Positions 34,552-43,816 of a stretch of 64,000 bases of DNA are shown here, piece after piece (position 1 is the first letter of the stretch; the number at the start of each line of letters is the position of its first letter). The notes beneath the pieces were generated by a model. It made no database searches and was not told the origin of the DNA. It worked only from the letters and a program-made list of their open reading frames with translations. The stretch is taken from positions 558,001 through 622,000 of the forward strand of contig JAJNNC010000001.1 in the NCBI GenBank assembly GCA_021730635.1, given 5' to 3'. The DNA is from Catalimonadaceae bacterium JC749 (GTDB lineage Bacteria > Bacteroidota > Bacteroidia > Cytophagales > Cyclobacteriaceae). The translations under genes were made by a program, and so were the position numbers.

Positions 34552-36174
34552 TCACATTGATCTGATATCAGACAAAGGCTTAGGCCCCCCTGCCTTGATT
34601 TCATCGCTGGCGTTTTCTGCAAATTTCTCAAAGTTCCTGATAAACTGCTTGGCCAAATCGTTGGCTTTCTCATCATACGCTGCCTGGTCTTTCCAGGTAT
34701 TGCGTGGGTTAAGCATGTCGCTGGGTACTTCCGGACAACTTTTCGGCATGGCCACCCCAAAGACAGGATGATTTTCATACGCTACCTTCGCTAGCTTTCC
34801 TTCCAAAGCAGCTGTGATCATGGCACGCGTATATTTCAGTTTGATGCGGCTGCCCTCTCCATAAGCCCCTCCAGACCATCCCGTATTGACCAGCCATACG
34901 TTTACCTGCTGTTGCTGCATTTTCTCCCCCAGCATCTCAGCATACCGGGTAGGATGCAACGGCATAAAAGGAGCACCAAAACAAGCGGAGAAAGTAGCCT
35001 TGGGTTCTGTTACCCCGGCTTCCGTACCAGCTACCTTGGCCGTATAACCTGAAATAAAATGATACATGGTCTGCCCCACGGTCAACCTGGCAATGGGTGG
35101 CAGGATCCCATAGGCGTCGGCTGTCAGGAAGAAGATGTTGTTGGGCACCGCTCCTACAGAAGGATCCACGGCATCTCTGATATGGTAGAGCGGGTAAGAT
35201 ACCCGCGTATTTTCAGTTACCTGCCTGTTGGTATAGTCTACTGTGCGGGTACCGGGGTAAAAGCGGGTATTTTCCAGCACCGCCCCAAAGGTAATGGCCT
35301 TCCAGATCTCAGGCTCCGACGCTTCCGTGAGGTCAATCACCTTGGCATAGCATCCCCCCTCAAAGTTGAACACACTGTTGGCTGTCCACCCATGTTCGTC
35401 ATCGCCAATCAGGTAGCGGTTTGGGTCTGCCGAAAGCGTGGTTTTGCCTGTACCGGAGAGCCCGAAGAAAATGGCCGTATCTCCCGCCTTGCCCACATTG
35501 GCACTGCAATGCATAGCCAGCACATGATCCTGCTCCGGTAGCAGAAAATTCAACACACTAAAGACACCTTTCTTGGTTTCTCCCGTGTAGCCGGTGCCGC
35601 CTATCAGGATCATCCGCCGTGTGAAGTTGATGATCGCGAAATTACTGCTGCGGGTACCATCTTTTTCAGGATCTGCTTTGAATTCGGGTATGGCCAAGAT
35701 GGTAAAGTCTGGCGAAAAATGAGCAGCCTCTTCCTCTTTGAGCCGAAGAAACATATTGTAACAGAATAAGTTATGCCAGGCCTGGGTATCAATGATACGA
35801 ATCGTAAGGCGGTATTGGGAGTCGGCACAGGCAGCGGCATCCCGCACATAGATTTTGCGCCCGTCCAGAAAGTGAATCATCTTCTGCAAAAGCTGATCGA
35901 ACTTCTCTGCATCAAACGGGATGTTCACTTCACCCCACCACACTTTATCCTGTGTGATTTCGTCTTTCACAATATAACGATCTTTAGGCGCACGCCCTGT
36001 AAACTTACCGGTATCGCACATCAACGCACCTGTATCTGTCAATACTCCCTCTCCAGCTCTGACAGCTTCTTCTACCAACGCGGCCGGTTGCAGGTTCCAG
36101 CATACTCCCTGGGTATGATGAATACCGAGTTGCTCCAAACTTTCCAATACTGAAATTAAGCGAGTTGTTTTCAT
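34552..36174 (-). CDS. pckA: Phosphoenolpyruvate carboxykinase (ATP)
   Basis: The 540-residue protein matches the ATP-dependent PEPCK family along its length. The kinase-1a P-loop is GLSGTGKTT (residues 238-246), kinase-2 is LIGDDEHGW (residues 255-263) and the PEPCK-specific NFTRRMILIGGTGYTGETKKG segment lies at 183-203. It decarboxylates and phosphorylates oxaloacetate to PEP with ATP, linking the TCA cycle to gluconeogenesis. The gene has its own promoter region on the other strand from the downstream dehydrogenase. Confidence 0.97.
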   Translation of the reverse strand: MKTTRLISVLESLEQLGIHHTQGVCWNLQPAALVEEAVRAGEGVLTDTGALMCDTGKFTGRAPKDRYIVKDEITQDKVWWGEVNIPFDAEKFDQLLQKMIHFLDGRKIYVRDAAACADSQYRLTIRIIDTQAWHNLFCYNMFLRLKEEEAAHFSPDFTILAIPEFKADPEKDGTRSSNFAIINFTRRMILIGGTGYTGETKKGVFSVLNFLLPEQDHVLAMHCSANVGKAGDTAIFFGLSGTGKTTLSADPNRYLIGDDEHGWTANSVFNFEGGCYAKVIDLTEASEPEIWKAITFGAVLENTRFYPGTRTVDYTNRQVTENTRVSYPLYHIRDAVDPSVGAVPNNIFFLTADAYGILPPIARLTVGQTMYHFISGYTAKVAGTEAGVTEPKATFSACFGAPFMPLHPTRYAEMLGEKMQQQQVNVWLVNTGWSGGAYGEGSRIKLKYTRAMITAALEGKLAKVAYENHPVFGVAMPKSCPEVPSDMLNPRNTWKDQAAYDEKANDLAKQFIRNFEKFAENASDEIKAGGPKPLSDIRSM

Positions 36175-36394
36175 AAGGTAACCATTTGATTGTTAGCAAT
36201 AAACACAGGGCCTCTCCCATCCGTCTATACAAAAATGGTATATCCTGGGCTCAATATTTATGAGAAAAGTTATCTCAAAAAATGATTAATATCATCTATA
36301 GGATGAAAAATTTTGATGGTTATCCATGCCAAACTTTAATAATTATGCATACTTATTGAATTTGAATTCGTATACTTCTGAAAGAATGTTTGGC

Positions 36395-37369
36395 ATGAAA
36401 AAAATTTTAGTATCCTATCAGGTTCCCAAAGAAGGATTACAGGTCCTTGAGCAGCATTATCAACTAACGTATCCTTCGGGAAAGTCTTTTACCTATGAAG
36501 AGGTATTAGAGATGATTGGATCTTATGATGGCCTGATGGCCGTCAATATGAAAGTAGACCAAACCTTGATAGACCAGGGGAAAAATCTTCAGATCATTGC
36601 CAATTATGGTGCCGGATATGATAATATTGATGTAGCCTATGCCACCTCCAAAGGCATCGTTGTGACCAACACCCCTGAGGCCGTTACAGAAGCTACCGCT
36701 GAAATCGCCTTCGGCCTTATGCTGAGCCTGACGCGCAACATCACCTACTGTGATCATAAACTACGGCACGACCCGGAATTCCGCTGGGGTATGTTACTCC
36801 AGCATACCGGACATTCTCTATATGGAAAGACACTGGGAATTATTGGTATGGGCAGAATTGGCAGGGCCGTTGCCCGAAGAGCTGTGGCTTCTAAAATGAA
36901 AATCATCTATCATAACCGAAGCCCTCTTTTTGAGCCCTTTGAGCGAGAATACGAAGCCGAATATACTTCTATGGCAGCCCTGTTGAAAACTGCCGATATT
37001 GTGAGTATTCATACCCCCTTGACCTCCCATACCCGCCATATGATAGGCCGCCAGGAACTGGAGATGATGAAGCCCACCGCCTATCTGATCAACACGGCCA
37101 GAGGTTCAGTCATTGACGAGCAGGCACTGGTAGCCCACCTGGCCGCCGGAAAACTGGCAGGCGCAGGGCTGGATGTTTTTGAAAATGAACCCCACATTAC
37201 GGAAGAGCTGTTGCGTATGGATCAAGTGGTTCTCACTCCTCATATTGGTACGGAAACCATAGAAGCCAGAACTGACATGACCCTTGAGGCAGCACAAAAC
37301 CTGATAATGTTCTTTCAGGGTAAGACCCCTCGCAATGTGGTAAAAGCAGCATCTACTCCCCTTAAATGA
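36395..37369 (+). CDS. D-isomer-specific 2-hydroxyacid dehydrogenase
   Basis: The ATG at 36395 begins the conserved MKKILVSYQVPKEGL; earlier ATGs (36326, 36386) add no conserved sequence. The 324-residue protein has the two-domain fold with the NAD motif LGIIGMGRIGRAVARRA, the conserved arginine in INTARGSVIDEQ, and the Glu/His pair in ENEPHI...LTPHIGTET. It is closest in type to glyoxylate/hydroxypyruvate reductases. Substrate is not defined. A hairpin terminator starts at its stop codon. Confidence 0.9.
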   Translation: MKKILVSYQVPKEGLQVLEQHYQLTYPSGKSFTYEEVLEMIGSYDGLMAVNMKVDQTLIDQGKNLQIIANYGAGYDNIDVAYATSKGIVVTNTPEAVTEATAEIAFGLMLSLTRNITYCDHKLRHDPEFRWGMLLQHTGHSLYGKTLGIIGMGRIGRAVARRAVASKMKIIYHNRSPLFEPFEREYEAEYTSMAALLKTADIVSIHTPLTSHTRHMIGRQELEMMKPTAYLINTARGSVIDEQALVAHLAAGKLAGAGLDVFENEPHITEELLRMDQVVLTPHIGTETIEARTDMTLEAAQNLIMFFQGKTPRNVVKAASTPLK

Positions 37370-37399
37370 GGGTAACTAGGACAAGGTTACCCTTTTTTG
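37369..37399 (+). terminator. Rho-independent terminator
   Basis: AGGGTAAC (37369-37376) pairs with GTTACCCT (37386-37393), followed by TTTTTTG. The stem overlaps the stop codon region of the dehydrogenase gene. Confidence 0.88.
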
Positions 37400-37800
37400 T
37401 TTTGAAAATCCTCCTCTGTCTGTAAAAAACCTGTCGCCTGCATTATTACAAGGATGCCTTCTGCCTGTGTGCGGCCTTCCTGCCTCTTTGGCAGTGCAGC
37501 GCTAAAAAAATCAATACTTTTACCTAAATACTTTTCGACCGGCATAACCCTTCAGGTTCTGCTGCTGTGGACAAGCAATAAAGATAGGTATGTACATCCA
37601 TCTTCAGCCAAAAATTTCTAAAAATCCGATTAGTTTTATTAAAATTTTAAAAGCAAAAACAGATTTTAGAAATTTATTGTATATTCTTCACAGGATAGCC
37701 ATCATTATTTTCTAAATTTAAAAACGATCCGGATTGTGCAGGACAGAGTTCTCAGCAATTTTTTTTTAATATCGCCTCGAACCAAAATCAGCTTAGCATC
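37400..37800. other. Promoter region of the sugar operon
   Basis: About 400 bases between the terminator and the rhamnose isomerase ATG. It should hold the promoter and regulator sites of the sugar operon. The last 200 bases are very AT-rich; no operator could be identified. Confidence 0.4.
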
Positions 37801-39069
37801 ATGCGCATCAATCAAGAGCATATTAAAGCAGAAAATGAAAAGAGCATCAGCACGCACCAGACAAAACTGCAACTTCTCACTGCCACCCTGGACCGCGGTA
37901 ACAATGATTTAGAGGAGATCATTCACCGGATTGCTGCTATGCAAATCGCCATTCCCAGTTGGGCTTTAGGAACCGGGGGCACCCGTTTTGGAAGATTTGC
38001 GGGAGGTGGTGAGCCTCGTAGCCTGGAGGAAAAAATAGAAGATATAGGTGTCTTACATGCCCTCAACAGAGCAAGCGGGGCCATCTCTTTGCATATCCCC
38101 TGGGATATTCCTGAAAACCCGGATGAGATCAAAGCATTAGCCGATAGTCTCGACATCCGGTTTGACGCTGTCAACTCCAATACCTTTCAGGATCAAAAAG
38201 ATCAATCGCACTCCTATAAATTTGGTTCTCTTTCTCATACAGAGGCCTCTGCTAGAAAACAAGCGGTAGATCATAACATTGCAGTCATAGAGTACGGCAG
38301 AGTCTTAGGCTCTCAATCCATCACCGTATGGCTTTCTGATGGCGCTAACTTTCCCGGCCAGCAAAACTTCCGGAAAGCTTTTGAAAGAACACTGGATTCT
38401 CTACAGCAGATTTATGCTCATTTGCCCGATGACTGGAAAATGTTTGTAGAGTATAAGCCCTATGAGCCCAACTTCTACTCCACTGTCATTCAGGACTGGG
38501 GCAGTTCTATGCTGTTGGCCAGCAAACTAGGCTCTAAAGCTTATTCACTGGTCGATCTGGGACATCACCTGCCTAATACAAATATCGAGCAGATCGTCAG
38601 CCGTCTGATGATGGAGGGCAAACTGGGCGGTTTTCACTTCAATGATTCCAAATATGGCGACGATGACCTTACCGTAGGCAGCATCAAACCTTATCAGTTA
38701 TTTTTGATCTTCCTGGAATTGATACAGGGGATGGCACACCAGGAATTTGCCTGGATGATAGACGCCAGCCATAATGTAAAGGACCCTTTAGAAGACTTGC
38801 TCCAATCGGTAGAAGCCATCCTGATTGCTTATGGGCAAGCCTTATTGGTAGACCAGCAGGCCTTACAGGAAGCACAGGAGCGCAACGATGTGGTCATGTG
38901 TCAGGAAATTCTACAGCATGCGTTCCGCACCGATGTCAGACCCTTGCTGGCTGAAGCCCGTCTGCGTCAGGGGGCTGCCCTTCATCCTTTAACAATGTAT
39001 AGAAAGATGAGGGTAAGAGAGCAGCTGATCAAGGCACGTGGTGCTACCACGCTGGCTACCGGACTCTAG
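37801..39069 (+). CDS. rhaI: L-rhamnose isomerase (RhaI type)
   Basis: The 422-residue protein is of the broad-specificity RhaI type (as in Pseudomonas stutzeri), not E. coli RhaA. It is a TIM barrel with N-terminal IPSWALGTGGTRFGRFAGGGEPRSLEEK, the strand MFVEYKPYEPNFYSTVIQDWG carrying metal-binding Glu, DLGHHLPNTNIEQIVSRL, GGFHFNDSKYGDDDL, and a late WMIDASHNVKD. It converts L-rhamnose to L-rhamnulose. It is the first gene of a plus-strand operon and is followed 32 bases later by an FGGY kinase, the expected next step. Confidence 0.93.
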   Translation: MRINQEHIKAENEKSISTHQTKLQLLTATLDRGNNDLEEIIHRIAAMQIAIPSWALGTGGTRFGRFAGGGEPRSLEEKIEDIGVLHALNRASGAISLHIPWDIPENPDEIKALADSLDIRFDAVNSNTFQDQKDQSHSYKFGSLSHTEASARKQAVDHNIAVIEYGRVLGSQSITVWLSDGANFPGQQNFRKAFERTLDSLQQIYAHLPDDWKMFVEYKPYEPNFYSTVIQDWGSSMLLASKLGSKAYSLVDLGHHLPNTNIEQIVSRLMMEGKLGGFHFNDSKYGDDDLTVGSIKPYQLFLIFLELIQGMAHQEFAWMIDASHNVKDPLEDLLQSVEAILIAYGQALLVDQQALQEAQERNDVVMCQEILQHAFRTDVRPLLAEARLRQGAALHPLTMYRKMRVREQLIKARGATTLATGL

Positions 39070-39101
39070 ATCCAAACGAAACAACTACTAATACATAACC
39101 T

Positions 39102-40523
39102 ATGGCAGAGCCAGTTATTGCTATTTTTGACATTGGCAAGACCAACAAGAAGTTGGTCTTTCTCAACCCGGATTACCAGCTTTTACATGAAGAAGAACGT
39201 CAGTTTCCCGAAATACAGGATGATGACGGATTTCCCTGTGAAGACCTGGATGCCGTATGTCTTTGGGTCAAGAAGGAGCTCAAAGACATGAAAAAAATAG
39301 ATGCCTTCAACGTAACGGCCATCAATGTGTCGGCCTATGGTGCCAGCCTGGTTCACTTGGATGACAAAGGAAATCCGGTGACGCCTCTTTATAATTATCT
39401 GAAACCATACCCTGATGTGGTAGCTAAACAGTTTTATGAACAGTATGGTGATAAAAACACATTCGCCCTACAGACAGCCTCTCCTCCCATGGGCATGCTC
39501 AACTCTGGATTGCAGCTATACTGGTTAAAATACGAAAAGCCTCAGCTGTTTCAGCGGATCAAACGCAGCTTACACCTACCTCAATACTTTGGTTACCTCA
39601 TCCATAAAAAGATGTATTCTGAGATTACCAGCATTGGGTGCCACACGGGCCTGTGGGACTACCAGGCCGACCGGAGTCACAACTGGGTCTACCAGGAAAA
39701 GATCACCTCTCTGCTTCCTCCAATTGCACCTACCCATACCTTTGAGATTATCAAAAGTAAAGGCAAATCCATCTTCTGTGGGGTTGGTATCCATGATAGT
39801 TCAGCCGCATTGGTTCCCTACCTGTTAGCCTTTGTAGAATCCTTTATGCTGCTCTCTACAGGTACCTGGAACATCACCCTCAACCCTTTCAATCATGAGC
39901 CCCTCACTATTGAGGAATTACAGAGAGACTGCCTGAACTATATGGACTTTCGGGGAACGCCGGTAAAAGCGTCCCGCATCTTCTTAGGAAATGAACATGA
40001 CTATCATGAGAAGAAACTCGCAGCTTATTTCCATAAATCTCCCCTGTATCATCAGTCTGTTAAACTAGACAAAACAACATTATACGAGCTTCTGACCCAT
40101 CAGCATCCTTCCAGAAAATTCTATCCACAGACCATGCAGCACACAGGGCCTATTCCAGAGCATACCGGACCGGAAACTGATTTGTCTTTATTTCACAATT
40201 ATGAAGAAGCCTATCATCAGCTAGTATTGGATCTGGTCAACATGCAGGTGCTTTCTCTAAAACTGGCTAAAGGAAAAACATGTCCGGAAAAAATTTTCAT
40301 TTCTGGAGGGTTTTGTAACAATAGCCTATTCATGCAATTATTAGCCAGTTACTTCCTGGAAATAGATTTTTATTCCACTCACCTGAAAAGATCTTCTGCA
40401 TTAGGTGCCGCTTTAGTCATGCATCGCCACTGGAATCGAGACAGTGCCATAGACCATTTGTTTAACTTTGAAAAAATTCAACCTGTATCCGTAGAAAAGC
40501 TTCATCAGTATCAAATCCAATAG
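39102..40523 (+). CDS. FGGY-family carbohydrate kinase, probable rhamnulokinase
   Basis: The 473-residue protein has an actin-like fold of FGGY kinases. The phosphate-1 region is IFDIGKTNKKLVFL, where most family members have DxGTTS, a variant seen in rhamnulose and fuculose kinase relatives. The late SSALGAALV carries the ATP contacts, and LLSTGTWNITLNP is the phosphate-2 region. Its position between rhamnose isomerase and a permease makes L-rhamnulose the likely substrate, but this is context only. The permease gene starts one base after its stop codon. Confidence 0.85.
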   Translation: MAEPVIAIFDIGKTNKKLVFLNPDYQLLHEEERQFPEIQDDDGFPCEDLDAVCLWVKKELKDMKKIDAFNVTAINVSAYGASLVHLDDKGNPVTPLYNYLKPYPDVVAKQFYEQYGDKNTFALQTASPPMGMLNSGLQLYWLKYEKPQLFQRIKRSLHLPQYFGYLIHKKMYSEITSIGCHTGLWDYQADRSHNWVYQEKITSLLPPIAPTHTFEIIKSKGKSIFCGVGIHDSSAALVPYLLAFVESFMLLSTGTWNITLNPFNHEPLTIEELQRDCLNYMDFRGTPVKASRIFLGNEHDYHEKKLAAYFHKSPLYHQSVKLDKTTLYELLTHQHPSRKFYPQTMQHTGPIPEHTGPETDLSLFHNYEEAYHQLVLDLVNMQVLSLKLAKGKTCPEKIFISGGFCNNSLFMQLLASYFLEIDFYSTHLKRSSALGAALVMHRHWNRDSAIDHLFNFEKIQPVSVEKLHQYQIQ

Positions 40524-40524
40524 C

Positions 40525-41916
40525 ATGAAAGAAAATACCGTTGTCAATAAGTTAAATAGTATAGAGGAGTTTGAGAGGACTCCGGTACCCGAAAGAAAAC
40601 TCAAAGGATTAAAAAGCTTCATTGGCATGTATGCCGGTGAACATACTGCCGGTACCGAGTTTGTCATCGGTCCACTCTTTGTAGCGCATGGTGTGACGGC
40701 GATAGACCTGTTTGCCGGACTCATCATGGGCAACTTGCTGGCCGTATTGAGCTGGGGATTCATCTGCGCCCCTATCGCCACCCACACCCGCGAAACCTTA
40801 TATTTTAAGTTGGAAAAAATTTGTGGGCGCAACCTGGTAGGGATCTATAATCTGGTCAATGGTATGATGTTCTGTTTTTTAGCGGGTTCTATGATCGCCG
40901 TATCGGCTACGGCTGTGGGCATCCCTTTCAACATTGCTATGCCGGAACTGGGCGACTGGCTTCCTACCAGCCTGGGGTGGATCGTTACAGTTTTTGCTGT
41001 AGGGGCTGTCATTACAGTGGTAGCCATGTTGGGCTATGAACAGGTATCCCGCTTTGCCAATATTGCTTCACCCTGGATGATCCTCGTGTTTGTAGCGGCG
41101 GGCTTTGCGGCCCTGCCTGACCTGGGGGTTCGCTCACTGGGAGATTTCTGGCAGGTAGCTCAGGAAAAAATCTGGACCGGCGTGCCAATGGAGGGACAAA
41201 GCAAATTTACCTTCTGGCATGTGATGTTTTTTGCCTGGTTTGCCAACATGGCCATGCATATCGGCATGGCGGATATGTCTATCTTACGCTATGCCCGTAA
41301 GTGGCAGTATGGCTTTTCTTCTGCTACAGGTATGTTTCTGGGCCACTTTGTAGCCTGGATTGCTTCAGGTATTTTGTGTGCGGCTGCCGGAGCCATTGCA
41401 CCCGGCCCCATTGCTTATAACGCTGCTGGTATTGCGGGTGCCATCTGTGTGATCATTGCCGGATGGACTACGGCGAACCCTACCATCTACCGCGCAGGAT
41501 TAGCCATACAAGGCATGATGCCATCCGTCCGGCGTTGGAAAGTGACATTAGCGGTAGGGGTGGTCACCACGCTGGCCGCTTGCTTCCCAGCCTTGGTGAT
41601 GCGACTGTTGGATTTCGTAGCCCTATACGGTTTGATCCTCATGCCGATGGGAGCCGTTATTTTTATTGATTTCTATGTGTTGCCCCGTATGGGTCTGAAA
41701 GACAACTTTGCCACTAAAGAAGGCTTACGCTTTTACTGGGCACCTGCTTTTACCTGGTTCACCACCCTGGCCCTATGCCTGCTGCTCAACATGAGTGCTG
41801 GCGTAGATATCTTCTTCTTAGGGCTGCCCGGCTGGTTCTTAGCCGCTTTACTGTATATTGGTGCCAGCAGATTTTTACAGCAAAGAAAACAAACTATCTT
41901 AGAAAAAGCACAATGA
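40525..41916 (+). CDS. NCS1 (purine-cytosine permease type) transporter in sugar operon
   Basis: The 463-residue protein has about 12 transmembrane helices and the look of the NCS1 family: GEHTAGTEFVIGPLFVAHGVTAIDL, GYEQVSRFANIASPWMILVF, FAWFANMAMHIGMADMSILRYARK and IIAGWTTANPTIYRAGLAIQG. NCS1 carriers normally move nucleobases, hydantoins, thiamine or similar. Here it lies within a rhamnose/xylose operon, coupled to the kinase upstream and overlapping a small membrane protein downstream. Sugar uptake by this carrier is a reasonable inference, since no other transporter gene lies in the operon. Confidence 0.85.
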   Translation: MKENTVVNKLNSIEEFERTPVPERKLKGLKSFIGMYAGEHTAGTEFVIGPLFVAHGVTAIDLFAGLIMGNLLAVLSWGFICAPIATHTRETLYFKLEKICGRNLVGIYNLVNGMMFCFLAGSMIAVSATAVGIPFNIAMPELGDWLPTSLGWIVTVFAVGAVITVVAMLGYEQVSRFANIASPWMILVFVAAGFAALPDLGVRSLGDFWQVAQEKIWTGVPMEGQSKFTFWHVMFFAWFANMAMHIGMADMSILRYARKWQYGFSSATGMFLGHFVAWIASGILCAAAGAIAPGPIAYNAAGIAGAICVIIAGWTTANPTIYRAGLAIQGMMPSVRRWKVTLAVGVVTTLAACFPALVMRLLDFVALYGLILMPMGAVIFIDFYVLPRMGLKDNFATKEGLRFYWAPAFTWFTTLALCLLLNMSAGVDIFFLGLPGWFLAALLYIGASRFLQQRKQTILEKAQ

Positions 41917-42086
41917 AAAATATACTAAAGCTCGTTTCTCTCATAGGATTACTCCTTACTGTGGTTCCTTCTATTCTGTATTTTTATGGGAGCTTATCCT
42001 TTGATATGCACAAGTGGCTCATGGCCTTGGGGGCTGTTGTCTGGTTTTCCTCAGCTCCTTTCTGGATGAATCAGGCGACCGACTGA
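41913..42086 (+). CDS. 57-residue membrane protein overlapping the permease gene
   Basis: The ATG at 41913 overlaps the permease stop (ATGA), so its translation is coupled. The short protein has two hydrophobic segments (ILKLVSLIGLLLTVVPSILYF and KWLMALGAVVWFSS) separated by a short loop. The length and coupling are those of small partner subunits. A role in stabilising or tuning the transporter is inference; no domain is recognisable. Xylulokinase begins 118 bases further on. Confidence 0.75.
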   Translation: MKNILKLVSLIGLLLTVVPSILYFYGSLSFDMHKWLMALGAVVWFSSAPFWMNQATD

Positions 42087-42203
42087 GATTCATCGTCTGC
42101 TTAAAATCAAGCCTATTCTCTTCCCGGAAGCCTGTAAGATTCTGCTTACATTTCTCATTTTTTTTTATAATCTTGTCAACACTTTTAATCAGTCTTTTGT
42201 GCT

Positions 42204-43709
42204 ATGTCCACTACTCACAACAATTTCTTACTAGGCTATGATGTCGGAAGTTCTTCTATCAAGGTCAGTCTGGTCCAAGCCGACACTGGCGCTGTCATAG
42301 CATCAGCAACTTCTCCTAAACAGGAATTACCTATAGAGGCGCGTCAGGAGGGATGGGCCGAACAACATCCCGATTTGTGGTGGGAACATGCTGTGAATGC
42401 TACTAGCCAACTGAAAGCTGAGCATAGCCAAAAGTTGAAAGAAGTGTCTGCCATTGGTATCTCCTATCAGATGCATGGACTGGTACTGGTGGATAAAAAT
42501 CAAAAAGTACTGCGCCCTTCTATCATATGGTGCGATAGCCGGGCGGTGAGTATCGGAAAGAAAGCCTTCGACGAACTGGGCAGTGCACTCTGCCTGGGTC
42601 ATTTTCTAAACTCACCGGGAAATTTTACGGCTTCCAAGCTCAAGTGGGTACAGGAGTATGAGCCCGCGATATACAAACAGATTGATAAAATGATGCTCCC
42701 TGGCGATTATATCGCTATGAAGATGACAGGAGAAGTAAAGACCACCGTTTCCGGTCTTTCGGAAGGTATCCTCTGGGATTTTCGTGAGCAAAGCCTGGCC
42801 AGGCCATTACTCCATTTTTACCAGTTAGAAGAGTCTTTTATACCGGAAGTTGTGCCTACTTTTGCCGTACAAGGAACACTTACTGAAAGTGCCGCCCAAA
42901 CCCTAGGGCTTACCAAAGGAGTAAAAGTGGCCTACCGGGCCGGCGACCAACCCAACAATGCCCTTTCTCTCAATGTGCTGGAGCCGGGCGAAGTGGCTAC
43001 CACAGCCGGCACTTCCGGCGTACTGTACGGCGTAAGCGACCATTTGGAATATGACCCTCAATCCAGAGTCAATACTTTTGCCCATGTCAACTACAGCAGG
43101 GAACACCCACGCTATGGCATACTGGCCTGTGTGAACGGTACCGGCATTCTGAACAGCTGGCTGAAAAACCAGTTGATGACCAACCACTTATCATACGATG
43201 AAATGAATACGCTAGCAGCCAGTGCCCCTGCCGGTTCGGCTGGTGTGGTTGTATTACCCTTCGGGAACGGCGCAGAACGACCGCTGGCCAACAGAGACAT
43301 TGGCGCCCATATTCATGGTCTGCAATTTAATCTGCACAACAACAGTCATGTATTACGAGCGGCACAGGAAGGCATTGTATTCGCCCTCAAATATAGTTTT
43401 GATATTATGCAGGAGATGGGCATGCGCATCCATAAAGTTAAAGCAGGAAGGGCTAATATGTTTCTCAGCCCGGTCTTTCAGGAGGCATTTGTCAACACCA
43501 CAGGCGCCGTGGTCGAGTTGTATAATACTGATGGTGCAGTGGGTGCTGCCCGGGGAGCCGGGGTGGGTGCCGGGCTGTATCAGAGCTTTTCAGAAGCCTT
43601 TGCCCAACTGAAGAAACTAGATACGCTCACACCAACGCCTACTTTGCAAACTGCATACCAGGCAGCCTATGAACGTTGGCTTGAGACCTTACAACAGTAT
43701 TTATCATAA
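42204..43709 (+). CDS. xylB: Xylulokinase
   Basis: The 501-residue FGGY kinase begins LLGYDVGSSSIKVSLVQ, the phosphate-1 motif, and has the xylulokinase-typical EARQEGWAEQHPDLWW, ISYQMHGLVLVD, SIIWCDSRA and GDYIAMKMTGE. The second nucleotide region is TTAGTSGVLYG, and the late AGRANMFLSPVFQEAFVN is in the usual place. It phosphorylates D-xylulose with ATP for entry into the pentose phosphate pathway. It lies directly before xylose isomerase. Confidence 0.94.
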   Translation: MSTTHNNFLLGYDVGSSSIKVSLVQADTGAVIASATSPKQELPIEARQEGWAEQHPDLWWEHAVNATSQLKAEHSQKLKEVSAIGISYQMHGLVLVDKNQKVLRPSIIWCDSRAVSIGKKAFDELGSALCLGHFLNSPGNFTASKLKWVQEYEPAIYKQIDKMMLPGDYIAMKMTGEVKTTVSGLSEGILWDFREQSLARPLLHFYQLEESFIPEVVPTFAVQGTLTESAAQTLGLTKGVKVAYRAGDQPNNALSLNVLEPGEVATTAGTSGVLYGVSDHLEYDPQSRVNTFAHVNYSREHPRYGILACVNGTGILNSWLKNQLMTNHLSYDEMNTLAASAPAGSAGVVVLPFGNGAERPLANRDIGAHIHGLQFNLHNNSHVLRAAQEGIVFALKYSFDIMQEMGMRIHKVKAGRANMFLSPVFQEAFVNTTGAVVELYNTDGAVGAARGAGVGAGLYQSFSEAFAQLKKLDTLTPTPTLQTAYQAAYERWLETLQQYLS

Positions 43710-43816
43710 TATCAGATTTCAGCTGCCGCAATGATCCATAAAGGTTATTCGGCCTGTTAACGCTGAAATTTACTATCCAGAATCAAAATTTATCATTTTT
43801 AAACATTACACAGACT

